Below, one piece after another: positions 16,704 to 25,121 of a stretch of DNA of 64,000 bases. The notes under the pieces were generated by a model, which searched no databases, had not been told where the DNA came from, and was given only the letters and a program-made list of their open reading frames with translations. Position numbers and translations under genes: made by a program. The number at the start of each line of letters is the position of its first letter. Positions within the stretch are counted from its first letter, which is position 1. Source of the DNA: Cytophagales bacterium (GTDB taxonomy: Bacteria; Bacteroidota; Bacteroidia; Cytophagales; Cyclobacteriaceae); contig JAWPMT010000006.1 in NCBI GenBank assembly GCA_033344775.1, forward strand, positions 124,001 through 188,000. The letters run 5' to 3'.

Positions 16704-18248
16704 ATGTCTTTCGAAAGATTCACAACTCTGTTTTGTCCAAACAAACTTCAGGTGACATTGAGGCTCTCGAAATGTAGCTTAATCTTCTTTCTGGGGTTTT
16801 GTTCATCAATATGTTCCGCACAGCAAATCAGTCGTACTTTCCTGCCGGTGAATCCGAAAGCGGAAAAGGTGAAGGTATTGGCCAATGTGGAATCAACTTA
16901 CCTGATCAAAACCAAATCGGACTTATCCATGGAGGTGATCGCCTTTGATGATGACCTCAAGGAATTGTGGGGGATTGGGATCACATTGAAATATCCGGTA
17001 CTGCATGTTGCTGAAGTCTATAATGAAGGGCTTGCTTTACTGATGTCTAACACAAGAAGGCGCAAGTTTGTGCTGCTGGAAATAGAAGCAGAAAATGGTC
17101 ATTATTCCTTTTCTGAATACAGCCTTTCTACGGCTTTTCAGGGGCTAGAATTGGCGAGGTTTCATGAAACTTATTGGGTTAGGGGCATGATCGGTGAAGA
17201 ACCGGTGGCGTTTCGGCTAGACGATAACTCCCAAACGTTGAAAACACTGCCCGTGGGTTATGCCAATCCAATCTCCGGCATCTCACATTTTGCCTTTGAC
17301 CCGATCAATGAAGAGCTGGACATGTTACTGGAAGTCAATGAAAATGGATACCAGGCCTACTTACTACGTTCCATTGATCTAAAAGGAGATATTACCAGGA
17401 ACTTGTTGTTGAGTCATCCCAACAGACACATTACGGATCTGCGATTCAATAAAACGGAAAGCGGGAAACTTGAAGCCATCGGGGCGTTGGCAAAGAAAAA
17501 ATTGGTGTTGGGATTGGCTCATTTCGTAAAGGACGCGAGTGGCCTTTCAATAAAAGAATGGGCATGGAAAGATTTTCAAGGGCTGGACGAAACGCTAGTC
17601 TTGGAAAACGAAGCAATCACCTCTAAATCGTCCAAAGGCTTAAAATCTCTGGAAGCGGAAATTGATGATGTTTCTTTCATGCCGGATGGTGAAGTGATTG
17701 TCTCACTCGAAACTTTTGAGAAGGACTATGAAGTACGCGGGTTGCTGCAACGTGAATCAGATGAACAATCCATGGTCGATCAAATTGACCTCAATCGCTA
17801 CGGAAGGCGGGATTTTGATACCAATGAAACCACGCTCAATGACCGTGTGGATAATTTTTCGAATACGGAAGCAGCCACTTACCGATTTCGAGATGTGATC
17901 ATCGATCGCCTGCAGGAACAGGGTAACCGACACAGCCAAACGACGATCTTAAAGGTGACCGAAGATGGCAATACTGGAATTCATATGAAAATGCCTCCGA
18001 AAGTGAATTCCAATTTCAGTATTCCTGAACAGAATCAGGTCTTGCAATCCTATTGGCTGGCAGATGAACAAGGCATGAAACAGATCAGCGTACTTAATGA
18101 GCCGGAGTTATCGAATTATGACATGAGTTTGGGACTTTATCTGCAACGGATCAACCACCAGGAATTCCTGAATTACGGCTTTCTTTTACAGGATAAGGTG
18201 TTTTACCTGATGATTCAACGGCTCGACTTTGCGGAAAGCAGCAACTGA
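16704..18248 (+). CDS. Secreted protein of unknown function (514 aa)
   Basis: The N-terminus ends in a signal-peptide-like core (SLIFFLGFCSSICSAQQ). The ATG at 16704 gives an unusually long leader of about 40 residues; a TTG at 16758 would give a tidy MRLSKCSLIFFLG leader and is an alternative start. The mature part looks like a beta-propeller or similar beta-rich protein, with repeated strand-turn units (LSMEVIAFDDDLKELWGIGI, EELDMLLEVNENGYQAYLL) and no catalytic motif that I recognise. The 3' end overlaps the convergent gene by 34 bases. Location is probably periplasm or outer surface, but there is no T9SS tail. Confidence 0.75.
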   Translation: MSFERFTTLFCPNKLQVTLRLSKCSLIFFLGFCSSICSAQQISRTFLPVNPKAEKVKVLANVESTYLIKTKSDLSMEVIAFDDDLKELWGIGITLKYPVLHVAEVYNEGLALLMSNTRRRKFVLLEIEAENGHYSFSEYSLSTAFQGLELARFHETYWVRGMIGEEPVAFRLDDNSQTLKTLPVGYANPISGISHFAFDPINEELDMLLEVNENGYQAYLLRSIDLKGDITRNLLLSHPNRHITDLRFNKTESGKLEAIGALAKKKLVLGLAHFVKDASGLSIKEWAWKDFQGLDETLVLENEAITSKSSKGLKSLEAEIDDVSFMPDGEVIVSLETFEKDYEVRGLLQRESDEQSMVDQIDLNRYGRRDFDTNETTLNDRVDNFSNTEAATYRFRDVIIDRLQEQGNRHSQTTILKVTEDGNTGIHMKMPPKVNSNFSIPEQNQVLQSYWLADEQGMKQISVLNEPELSNYDMSLGLYLQRINHQEFLNYGFLLQDKVFYLMIQRLDFAESSN

Positions 18249-19888
18249 ACGTCTTCCCTTGCTGGCAATGGCGGATTAGTATTGATCAGTTCACCGGATT
18301 TGTCAAAAAAGCAGTAAAATGGCAGCACATTCGAAAACAAATCAGCCAGTAACTCCGAATCGAATTCAAAACTCATACGTTCGTGCATCACCCCTTTGAT
18401 GTTGAGTTGATAAACTTCTCTGGCCAACTGCCATTTTTCATCCGTATCATCAATCGAAACCAATAGCAGCTGTGCTTTATCTCGCTTCAGCCTTTTGGCC
18501 AGCCACTTGTGAGGCTCTACATCAAAATGATTGGGGTGATTTCTCCCCGACCAAATCACCACATAGGTCGGTGTATCCTTGTATTTGGCAATTATCGACT
18601 GAAAGGCATCTGAGCTGATGATGGACTTACCCCCTTCTTCAATCGTATTGAACAGGGCAAATTGCTTCCTTAAGTCTAGTTTCCTGGACAGATCTGAAAT
18701 GATCTTGTCCTCAATCTTGGTGGCCTGCAGGATATTGTAATTGTCCCAAAAGGTGGAATCATAATCGACATTCACCAAATCTTCCGCAGTGGGTTGCAAG
18801 CCTCCTTTTTCCTTCTCAGGATTAGGCAAGATGTTGTTGGTGATCAGTTCGATATGCGACGTATGCACAATCGAATCGATGGTCCGACCCAGGGTATCAT
18901 AAGAAAGTTTTAAGGCATACACATCTGCACTTGATCGGTCCAGGAAATATTTGTCCTGATGCTTTTTATAGAAAGTGATCCGATCCAATTGAACATCGGT
19001 ACTGTCACTGATGGTTTTTCTTCCCGTCAATTCGCTAAAATCTATGCGCAAGAACGCAAGGCTTTTGGCAGCGATGTAAAGTCTCCCGTGAAAAGCCTTT
19101 CTCTTCAGGTCCCTGGGCGTATCAAAATCGACTACATACACGACCTGATTATTAAAAGAGGTTGTATCCGTCAATTGATATTTCGTATTGAGCGCCAATA
19201 AAGGATTGCTGTATTCATATGAAGTCAAGTCACCAGTCAGTAAGTAATTCAATGAAATGGGAGGGTGAGAAAGCCGGGCATTTTGTGTGAAGTCAAAACT
19301 TCTTCGCAGTTGCGAAATTTCAAAGCCCAGGTTTTCCTGAGGGATGTAAGCTTTGTATGGATCTTTCCCGGAGCGTGTAATATCAAGGGCCGATTCAATC
19401 AAACGAACATAATTGTCATTTTCCGCGCAGTAATGTCGATAAAATGCGGGCAAATGAATGGCTTCATCAGAATAGTTCTTCGGAATTCTACGAAGTGCTC
19501 GTTTCACCAATCTTCGGGCCTGATTCAGCTCCTTCTTTTTTGGTTTATCCGCGGAAACCACCACACCGTCCAGAGCCGTCGTTACAGGTGCTAAGTTGAT
19601 CCTTTGACGATCTGATGGGATTTTCGCGACGGCAAGGGTAATTGATTCATACCCAATACAAGAAATCCTTATGTTCGCAGGAAGTGCCGATGCTGGAATC
19701 TTCAATTCAAATTGTCCGTCCAGATTAGCACTGGTCCCAACAGCTGTTCCATCAAAGGTGACATGAGCATAAGGAATTGCCGTTTTCGTAACCTGATCAA
19801 CCACAATTCCCAAGAAAACGGATCGCTTCTGAGCTATTGTAAAGTGCCCGATACCCATTAGCAATAGCATCACACTGATACGATTCAT
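18215..19888 (-). CDS. CarboxypepD_reg-like protein with C-terminal thioredoxin-like domain (557 aa)
   Basis: The start at 19888 (MNRISVMLLLMGIGHFTIAQ) gives a good signal peptide; the frame itself opens at 19921. Next comes a carboxypeptidase-regulatory-like beta-sandwich (FLGIVVDQVTKTAIPYAHV to INLAPVTTALDGVVVSA). A family-typical helical block follows (ARRLVKRALRRIPKNYS, AFYRHYC), then a long beta-rich middle. The last 120 or so residues (TYVVIWSGRNHPNHFDVEPH, LLLVSIDDTDEKW, PFYCFFDKSGELI) resemble a thioredoxin-like/TlpA fold in which the usual Cys-x-x-Cys is absent. It overlaps its convergent neighbour by 34 bases. Probably an envelope protein; function unknown. Confidence 0.8.
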   Translation of the reverse strand: MNRISVMLLLMGIGHFTIAQKRSVFLGIVVDQVTKTAIPYAHVTFDGTAVGTSANLDGQFELKIPASALPANIRISCIGYESITLAVAKIPSDRQRINLAPVTTALDGVVVSADKPKKKELNQARRLVKRALRRIPKNYSDEAIHLPAFYRHYCAENDNYVRLIESALDITRSGKDPYKAYIPQENLGFEISQLRRSFDFTQNARLSHPPISLNYLLTGDLTSYEYSNPLLALNTKYQLTDTTSFNNQVVYVVDFDTPRDLKRKAFHGRLYIAAKSLAFLRIDFSELTGRKTISDSTDVQLDRITFYKKHQDKYFLDRSSADVYALKLSYDTLGRTIDSIVHTSHIELITNNILPNPEKEKGGLQPTAEDLVNVDYDSTFWDNYNILQATKIEDKIISDLSRKLDLRKQFALFNTIEEGGKSIISSDAFQSIIAKYKDTPTYVVIWSGRNHPNHFDVEPHKWLAKRLKRDKAQLLLVSIDDTDEKWQLAREVYQLNIKGVMHERMSFEFDSELLADLFSNVLPFYCFFDKSGELINTNPPLPAREDVQLLLSAKSSR

Positions 19889-20054
19889 GAGCAGGATTCG
19901 TATGGTTTTGGGGATGATCAAAACAGAAATGAGTGCTTGTATTATAACAACACAAAAGGACTCAATCTTAACACTATTTTAAAGAGCAATCAACTGATAT
20001 TTTTACGTTTTGATACAAATTTCCTGCGATTAGGAGAAATGCTCGATCAATGAC

Positions 20055-21098
20055 ATGAAAGTATACGACAACATCATCATCGGCGGAGGCCAGGCAGCTT
20101 TGTCAGTTGCTTATTTTTTCCGGCGCTATAAGCTTGATTATCTGATCCTCGACAATCAGGTGGCTGCAGGTGGCTCATGGTTACAAACCTGGGACAGTTT
20201 GTCTTTATTTTCACCGACTACTTTCAGCTCTCTGTCCGGATGGATGATGCCCAAAGGAGAACACGATTACCCTACGAAGGAGGACTTCATTGCGTATCTC
20301 CGTGCCTATGAAGATCGGTACAAAATGCCGATCCAGCGACCAGTTCAGGTCCAACATGTCAACAAAAAGGACCAGCTTTTTGAGGTGCATACCAATGTCG
20401 GTTCTTACTCCTGTAAAACGTTGGTCAGTGCCACGGGGAGCAGCAACAATCCACACATTCCGAAATATGCGGGGTATGAACTATTTGAAGGCCAGCAGTT
20501 GCATTCTTACGATTATCGCAATTCCAAAGAGTTACCAGGGAAAAAGACCTTGATCATTGGAGGTGGCAATTCCGGGGCTCAGATCCTGGCCGAAGTTTCC
20601 AAAGTTGCTGATACACAATGGGTGACATTGGAAGCTCCAAAATTCCTTCCGGATGATGTGGATGGTCGGGTGCTTTTTCATGAAGCCACCAATAAATTTT
20701 TCAACAAATCCTCCGAAAAGCCGGTCAACTACTCCCTTGGAGATATTGTGATGGTCCCAAGTGTGAAAGAGGCGCGCCAAAGGGATGTACTTCATGCACG
20801 AAGGCCTTTTAAATCCTTCTTCGAAAAAGGTGTGATCTGGGAAGACGGAACCAAAGAACTATTCGATACGGTCATTTGGTGTACAGGCTTCAAACCTGAT
20901 TTTGTTCACCTACAGAGTTTAGATGTCGTTGAAAATGGCCGAATTCCAACCCAATTCACCCGATCTAAAAAGGAGCCTAACCTATGGCTGGTGGGCTACG
21001 GTAGTTGGACGGGTTTTGCTTCTGCCACCATTTACGGAGTAGGTAAAACAGCCAAGCAAACGGCCATGAAAATTAATGAGGCTTTGCAGGAGGGGTAG
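20055..21098 (+). CDS. Flavin-dependent NAD(P)H monooxygenase-like protein (ArsO-type)
   Basis: A 347-residue class B-like flavoprotein. The FAD-binding motif GGGQAALSVAYFFRR follows the first strand at residues 8-13, and GGSWLQTWDSLSLFSP follows it, as in the CzcO/ArsO group. The NADP-binding motif IIGGGNSGAQILAEV lies at about 166-180. The signature TVIWCTGFKPD precedes the C-terminal GYGSWTGFASATIYGVG. Family members oxygenate small substrates using FAD and NAD(P)H. ArsO members sit in arsenic operons, but none of those genes is adjacent, so the substrate is open. Confidence 0.82.
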   Translation: MKVYDNIIIGGGQAALSVAYFFRRYKLDYLILDNQVAAGGSWLQTWDSLSLFSPTTFSSLSGWMMPKGEHDYPTKEDFIAYLRAYEDRYKMPIQRPVQVQHVNKKDQLFEVHTNVGSYSCKTLVSATGSSNNPHIPKYAGYELFEGQQLHSYDYRNSKELPGKKTLIIGGGNSGAQILAEVSKVADTQWVTLEAPKFLPDDVDGRVLFHEATNKFFNKSSEKPVNYSLGDIVMVPSVKEARQRDVLHARRPFKSFFEKGVIWEDGTKELFDTVIWCTGFKPDFVHLQSLDVVENGRIPTQFTRSKKEPNLWLVGYGSWTGFASATIYGVGKTAKQTAMKINEALQEG

Positions 21099-21168
21099 AA
21101 AGGTTTAAAGTATTTGTAAACTAACACCTTAACTCTCCATTGCTGATAAGTTAAGCCATAAAATTATC

Positions 21169-21230
21169 CGTCATTCTCGCGTAGGCGGGGTACCGGACCA
21201 GGGAATCTCAAGCATAGAAGTGCTAAATGA
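21169..21230. repeat. Left half of GTCATTC/GAATCTC repeat, split by the IS (copy d)
   Basis: Runs CGTCATTCTCGCG to GGAATCTCAA (21202-21211) and then reaches the IS boundary. Its matching right half starts at 22656. The target copy of the palindrome was interrupted by the IS. Confidence 0.65.
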
Positions 21231-21273
21231 TGTCTTGTCCTAAAATAGGTTTACACAATTGTGATAAACTAAA

Positions 21274-21678
21274 ATGGATGAAAACAAGAATGGAAGAATT
21301 CGCCATGGAGGAGAGATAAGTATAGCTGAACGCCACAAAATGATTCAGGAATATCTCGCTGGCGGTGTTACCAAAAAAGAGATTTGGTACAAATACACAG
21401 GCAAGCCCGAGGAGCACGGAGCTATACTAAAATGGATGAGAATGTATGGCTATATCGACGATGAGCCTAAAAGAAGACCTATCTTTAGTCAACCGATCAA
21501 TTATATGACTATGGGTGGCCCTGAAGATTTAGATAAGTCGGAAATGCTTGCCAGAATTAAGCAGTTGGAGAAGCAACTTGAAGATTCAAAGCTGAGAGAA
21601 GAAGGCTATAGGTCGATGATTGAATTAGCAGAAAGGACCTTCAAAATACCCATCAGAAAAAAGTCCGATACCAAATAA
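21274..21678 (+). CDS. IS3-family transposase OrfA (134 aa)
   Basis: The DNA-binding partner of the transposase. It has a helix-turn-helix region (SIAERHKMIQEYLAGGVTKK, then IWYKYTGKPEEHGAILKWMR) and, near the C-terminus, a leucine-zipper-like helix (DKSEMLARIKQLEKQLED, then LREEGYRSMIELAERTF) that in IS3 elements mediates dimerisation. The 3' end carries the slippery sequence used to join it to OrfB. It starts about 43 bases inside the left inverted repeat, normal for the family. Confidence 0.9.
   Translation: MDENKNGRIRHGGEISIAERHKMIQEYLAGGVTKKEIWYKYTGKPEEHGAILKWMRMYGYIDDEPKRRPIFSQPINYMTMGGPEDLDKSEMLARIKQLEKQLEDSKLREEGYRSMIELAERTFKIPIRKKSDTK
21657..21663 (+). other. Programmed -1 ribosomal frameshift site (AAAAAAG)
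   Basis: In the OrfA frame the heptamer reads A AAA AAG, the canonical slippery sequence. A -1 slip here continues without a stop through codons V-R-Y-Q-I-I-S-S-L-K into the OrfB frame, producing the OrfAB fusion transposase. OrfA itself ends 15 bases later at 21678. OrfB has no good independent start nearby, only a TTG at 21723. Confidence 0.8.
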
Positions 21679-21722
21679 TCAGTTCATTAAAAGAAAGACA
21701 TACTCGTGTTTCCCTGGGACGA

Positions 21723-22598
21723 TTGTGTCAATTATTTGGTGTGACCAGGCAATCCTATTATCAATACTACTGGCAACAAGAGACGACTTCATTTGAAGAA
21801 GAATTGATTATTAGAGAGGTTCTCAGAATCCGTCAAGTTCATCGTAGAATGGGCGGCAGGAAGCTCTATGAATTACTGGAGCCGTTCATGCTAGAGCATC
21901 AGATTAAAATGGGCAGAGATGCATTATTTAACGTCTTAGCTGCTCATAATCTGTTAGTTAAGCGAAGAAAGCGGCGAGTCTTTACGACTCAATCTTTCCA
22001 TTGGCTCCGCAAGTATCCAAACCACATCAGAGACTTTATACCTAGAGCTTCCAATCAACTTTGGGTGAGTGATATCACTTATTGGAAGATTGAGGCTGGG
22101 TATTTGTATATCAGCCTGATCACTGATGCATACTCAAGAAAGATCGTTGGATATCAAGTTGCTGAGACATTAGAATCAGTAGAAACACTTCATGCCTTGA
22201 AGATGGCTCTTGATAATAATAAAGGGTCAATAGATCAGCTGATTCATCATTCAGATAGAGGTATTCAATACTGCTCAGGAGTATATGTTTCTCTACTTAA
22301 GAAGCATGGCATTATGATATCTATGACTGAAAACGGAGATCCTTTGGAGAATGCGATCGCAGAAAGAATAAATGGTATTATCAAGAATGAATATCTGGAT
22401 GGCTATGAAGTCAATACACTAAATGTAGCTAAACAGCTCTTGGATCGTGTCATAGAAGTCTACAATAATGAACGACCACATATGAGCCTTGGGAATCTAA
22501 CTCCCAACCAGGTTCATGATAACCCTTCGATAAACGTTGAAAACATTTGGAAAAAAAGACGAACTGTAAACCTTATTCAGGACTATCGAAAATTGTAA
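21723..22598 (+). CDS. IS3-family transposase OrfB catalytic domain, made as OrfAB fusion
   Basis: The rve/DDE catalytic domain is complete. The first Asp is in LWVSDITY (D117, counting from the TTG at 21723), the second in IHHSDRGIQY (D178) and the Glu in ENAIAERING (E214), a D-x60-D-x35-E spacing typical of IS3. The HTH_21-like segment (RQVHRRMGGRKLYELLE) precedes it, and the C-terminal VYNNERPHMSLGNLTPNQVH motif is present. The open frame extends upstream to the slippery site, so expression is most likely through frameshifting from OrfA. Intact and probably active. Confidence 0.92.
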   Translation: MCQLFGVTRQSYYQYYWQQETTSFEEELIIREVLRIRQVHRRMGGRKLYELLEPFMLEHQIKMGRDALFNVLAAHNLLVKRRKRRVFTTQSFHWLRKYPNHIRDFIPRASNQLWVSDITYWKIEAGYLYISLITDAYSRKIVGYQVAETLESVETLHALKMALDNNKGSIDQLIHHSDRGIQYCSGVYVSLLKKHGIMISMTENGDPLENAIAERINGIIKNEYLDGYEVNTLNVAKQLLDRVIEVYNNERPHMSLGNLTPNQVHDNPSINVENIWKKRRTVNLIQDYRKL

Positions 22599-22655
22599 AT
22601 TACTGATAGGACTATATGTAAAACCTGTAAACTTATATCAGGACGAGACATGATA

Positions 22656-22700
22656 TTGAGATTCCCGCCGCTCCCGGCCGGGAACAGGCCGGGAATGACG
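22656..22700. repeat. Right half of the repeat split by the IS
   Basis: TTGAGATTCC at 22656-22665 is the perfect complement of GGAATCTCAA at 21202, and GAATGACG at 22693 complements CGTCATTC at 21169. Within it CCCGGCC and GGCCGGG (22673-22693) form a 7-base GC hairpin. Confidence 0.65.
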
Positions 22701-22812
22701 CTTAACTTAACAAGCTTCTTCTTTATGGGGTGAATTTGAGCTCTTATTATTAGTATCTCCTTTGACATTCTAATTAACAATCTTTTCTAGGATTCTATTT
22801 AATGATTGTTAA

Positions 22813-23217
22813 TTACACCGCCTCCGCAGAAAAGGTCATCGCATTTTTAACCGTATTTACGGAAATGCATCCTTGTTCCGACATTTTCAGGAGCTTTTCA
22901 AATGCACCCGGATCACTGCAACTTTCGTAAGTGACTTCTAATTTCACATCCGTGAAACGTTTAGGCAAATCCTCACTCACGGTAGCAATCACCTGAACCT
23001 TGAGCCCTGCTACTGTCACGTCTCTGGCCTGCGCCGCCGCAAAGAAGGTACTGCAAAAGCAACCTGCAATTCCGGTCAATAGGTATTGGCCACCCATCAG
23101 TCCGGCACCTCCCCCACCTTTCGCCACTGGTCGATCGATGATGACCTCAAATTGATCGTGTAATAACTTCATTGAAGTGGCTGCATGTTGTTCCAGGGTA
23201 ATTTTAATCTGTTCCAT
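22813..23217 (-). CDS. OsmC-family protein (134 aa)
   Basis: OsmC proteins are small dimeric thiol peroxidases that detoxify organic hydroperoxides with a pair of cysteines; some relatives have other roles. The family layout is visible: an N-terminal strand region, GGQYLLTGIAGCFCSTF with Cys53 and Cys55, and a second cysteine in EQGCISVNTV (Cys117), the positions expected for the reactive pair. The length fits. It is followed on the same strand about 95 bases upstream by a hydroxyacid dehydrogenase gene, possibly in one transcript. Confidence 0.85.
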   Translation of the reverse strand: MEQIKITLEQHAATSMKLLHDQFEVIIDRPVAKGGGGAGLMGGQYLLTGIAGCFCSTFFAAAQARDVTVAGLKVQVIATVSEDLPKRFTDVKLEVTYESCSDPGAFEKLLKMSEQGCISVNTVKNAMTFSAEAV

Positions 23218-23312
23218 GTATGAAGTGTGAATGTAAATCGTAGATAAAGTAAGCCCGACGCTTTTTGCAGAACAAAAGAAGCTTCGGCGAATGGCTCAGA
23301 ATGCCTGCCACC

Positions 23313-24461
23313 TTACACAACCAGATGATTTTTAAGGTTTGTGATACGCTCACAACCCAATTGTTCCATGATTTGTTGTAGTTGTTTCTTCAACAGGTGA
23401 ATGGTATGGCTTCCACCTTCCTTTCCAACCGCAGCTAAACCATACATGAAGGACCTGCCAAGAAACGTGAAATCAGCTCCGGCGGCCAAACAGCAAGCGA
23501 TATCCGGGCCTGTCCGAATGCCACTGTCCATCATAATGGTCAATTTACCCGAATAACTTTTTGCAATGGACTTCATGGCTTCCACCGCAGATTGACCGTG
23601 ATCCAGCTGACGCCCACCATGATTGGACACTATCACACCATCTAATCCTATCGACAAACATTTAGCAACATCCTCCTCACTGGCGACTCCTTTCAAAACC
23701 AGCTTTCCAGGCCATAAATCGCGCAATGCTTTCAGTCGGTCTTGACTCAGCCGGCCATCAAAGGTTTTATTCATGAATTGGCCCAGATGTTTGAGGCTGG
23801 TTCTTTTGGGAATGTATGGACGCAACGTCTCGAAAAAGGGAGCTCCCGTTTTCAATGTTTGTAGTACCCAATTCGGATGAGTCATCATCTGCCAGATATT
23901 GTTCAGGGTCATGCGAGGAGGTAGCGATAGGCCATTTTTGATCTCCCTGGGTCGATACCCAAAAGCAGGTGTATCTGCTAAAATGACAAGGGTCTGATAT
24001 TGTGCGGTTTGCGCCCTTCTCAGCAGATCGTTTCGCAACTTTTCTTCTGCTGGATGATAAAGCTGAAACCAGGCCTTCCCTTCCGTGATCTCGCTTACCT
24101 TTTCCAGACTTGCGGTTCCTACCGTACTGAGAATGAACGGAAGATTATGTTCAAAAGCCGCTTTTGCGAGGATTTCCGTCGCACCAGGCCACATCATTCC
24201 CTGCAAACCTATCGGAGACACGCCAAAAGGCACACTGTAGGTATGCCCAAATAATTCGGTTTCCAGTGTCGATCCTTTAAAGTCACGCAGGTAATAAGGC
24301 TTCAATTGAATGTCACGGATATCCGATGTATTTCGCTGCAGGTTAATGTCCGAATTACACCCATGATCCAAATACTCAAACGCAAACCTCGGAATACGCT
24401 TTCGAGCCTTTTCTCGAAGGAAGGAGATGTCTGGGTATTTCGGGTTGATGGAGTCTTTCAT
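23313..24461 (-). CDS. FMN-dependent alpha-hydroxy-acid oxidase/dehydrogenase
   Basis: A 382-residue (beta/alpha)8 FMN enzyme of the lactate dehydrogenase (LldD)/glycolate oxidase family. Key features: PFGVSPIGLQGMMWPGAT near residues 78-95, LADTPAFGYRPRE at about 161-173, the active lysine in LVLKGV (K257), the catalytic His-Arg pair in SNHGGRQLD (H281, R284) and the FMN phosphate loop DSGIRTG (D312 onward). Such enzymes oxidise L-lactate or similar 2-hydroxy acids, passing electrons to quinone or oxygen. The exact substrate is not resolvable. It is upstream of the OsmC gene on the same strand. Confidence 0.9.
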   Translation of the reverse strand: MKDSINPKYPDISFLREKARKRIPRFAFEYLDHGCNSDINLQRNTSDIRDIQLKPYYLRDFKGSTLETELFGHTYSVPFGVSPIGLQGMMWPGATEILAKAAFEHNLPFILSTVGTASLEKVSEITEGKAWFQLYHPAEEKLRNDLLRRAQTAQYQTLVILADTPAFGYRPREIKNGLSLPPRMTLNNIWQMMTHPNWVLQTLKTGAPFFETLRPYIPKRTSLKHLGQFMNKTFDGRLSQDRLKALRDLWPGKLVLKGVASEEDVAKCLSIGLDGVIVSNHGGRQLDHGQSAVEAMKSIAKSYSGKLTIMMDSGIRTGPDIACCLAAGADFTFLGRSFMYGLAAVGKEGGSHTIHLLKKQLQQIMEQLGCERITNLKNHLVV

Positions 24462-24611
24462 GGGATGAATATCGCCATGAGGAAGTTAGTCATTATTGTT
24501 GTTTTGAGTGGTCAAGTCTTTTGAAACATTGCGCTCTCATGGATAGAAGAAGTCTTAAATCTAGGGCTCGATGTTTTTTTGATCCGGCATTCCTTGATTT
24601 AGAGTGCCCAC

Positions 24612-24646
24612 AAACAAAAAATCCCGGCTTTCACCAGGATTTCTTG
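24612..24646 (-). terminator. Rho-independent terminator downstream of tRNA-Leu
   Basis: On the minus strand, AAATCCTGG and CCGGGATTT-like arms form a roughly 9-base stem with a short TGAAAG loop, followed by a T-run (GGGATTTTTTGTTTG). It sits directly after the 3' end of the tRNA-Leu gene, ending the transcript. Confidence 0.75.
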
Positions 24647-24732
24647 TACCTCCGGCGGGACTTGAACCCGCACGACCTTTAAGGGTCACGGGATTTTAAG
24701 TCCCGCGTGTCTACCAATTCCACCACAGAGGC
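24647..24732 (-). tRNA. tRNA-Leu (TAA anticodon)
   Basis: Read on the minus strand: acceptor arm GCCTCTG pairing with CGGAGGT (G-U wobbles allowed), D-arm TGGTGGAATTGGTAGACACG, anticodon stem CGGGA/TCCCG with loop CTTAAAA giving anticodon TAA. A long class II variable arm (GTGACCCTTAAAGGTCGT) and a T-arm GCGGGTTCAAGTCCCGC follow. Length 86. The CCA end is not encoded. Confidence 0.96.
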
Positions 24733-24782
24733 ATTATATCTGAAAGTCCTTCTTCTAAGAACTTATTGCTATCAAAAGAAAT

Positions 24783-24801
24783 ATGCCGCGCGAGGCGGCA
24801 T
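24783..24801 (-). terminator. Hairpin following tRNA-Gly, probable terminator
   Basis: ATGCCGC and GCGGCAT flank a GCGAG loop. On the minus strand the stem is followed by a T-rich run (ATTTCTTTTG), as expected for termination or processing between the tRNA-Gly and tRNA-Leu genes. Confidence 0.55.
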
Positions 24802-24820
24802 ACTCATATTAGTCCTTTCG

Positions 24821-24893
24821 AGCGGGAGACGGGATTCGAACCCGCGACCCCAACCTTGGCAAGGTTGTGCTCTACCAGCTGAGCTACTCTCGC
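24821..24893 (-). tRNA. tRNA-Gly (GCC anticodon)
   Basis: Read on the minus strand: D-arm TAGCTCAGCTGGTAGAGCA, anticodon stem CAACC/GGTTG with loop TTGCCAA giving GCC, and T-arm GCGGGTTCGAATCCCGT. The acceptor arm GCGAGAG against CTCCCGC has one A-C mismatch at the fourth pair; the rest pairs. Length 73. It lies upstream of tRNA-Leu on the same strand. Confidence 0.94.
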
Positions 24894-25121
24894 TTTAGGA
24901 TTTTGGCTTTCTACTACTTCAATCGGTTGACCGTCCGATTTTATTTGAAGTGGCTTTCAGCCTGTTCCTTTTTTCAAAGGGACTGCAAATTTATATCAAC
25001 AGGTTACAATTCCAACAAACTCGCGCACAAAAAATCACACTCTTTTTCAAAGGAATACATGAACACTATCGGTACAAATCCTTAATTGATCGATATTTAC
25101 CATTCGAATCCCTGCTAAGAA

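Larger units (their letters stand above)
21231..22650 (+). mobile_element. IS3-family insertion sequence, 1420 bp, apparently intact
   Basis: Bounded by 25-base imperfect inverted repeats at 21231-21255 and 22626-22650, agreeing at 21 of 25 positions and beginning TGTCT(T/C)GTCCT on the outer side. The trinucleotide TGA flanks it on both sides (21228-21230 and 22651-22653), consistent with a 3-base target duplication. Inside are an orfA and an orfB in the -1 frame relative to each other, with a slippery AAAAAAG heptamer between them. This is the IS3 layout, and the DD(35)E triad is complete. It sits in the loop of a palindromic intergenic repeat and disrupts no gene. Confidence 0.93.

Noticed and set aside
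24733-25121. Additional tRNA or small gene around the tRNA pair
   Set aside because: Apart from the hairpin at 24783 no cloverleaf or coding frame with a plausible start is present; open frames there run through tRNA sequence.
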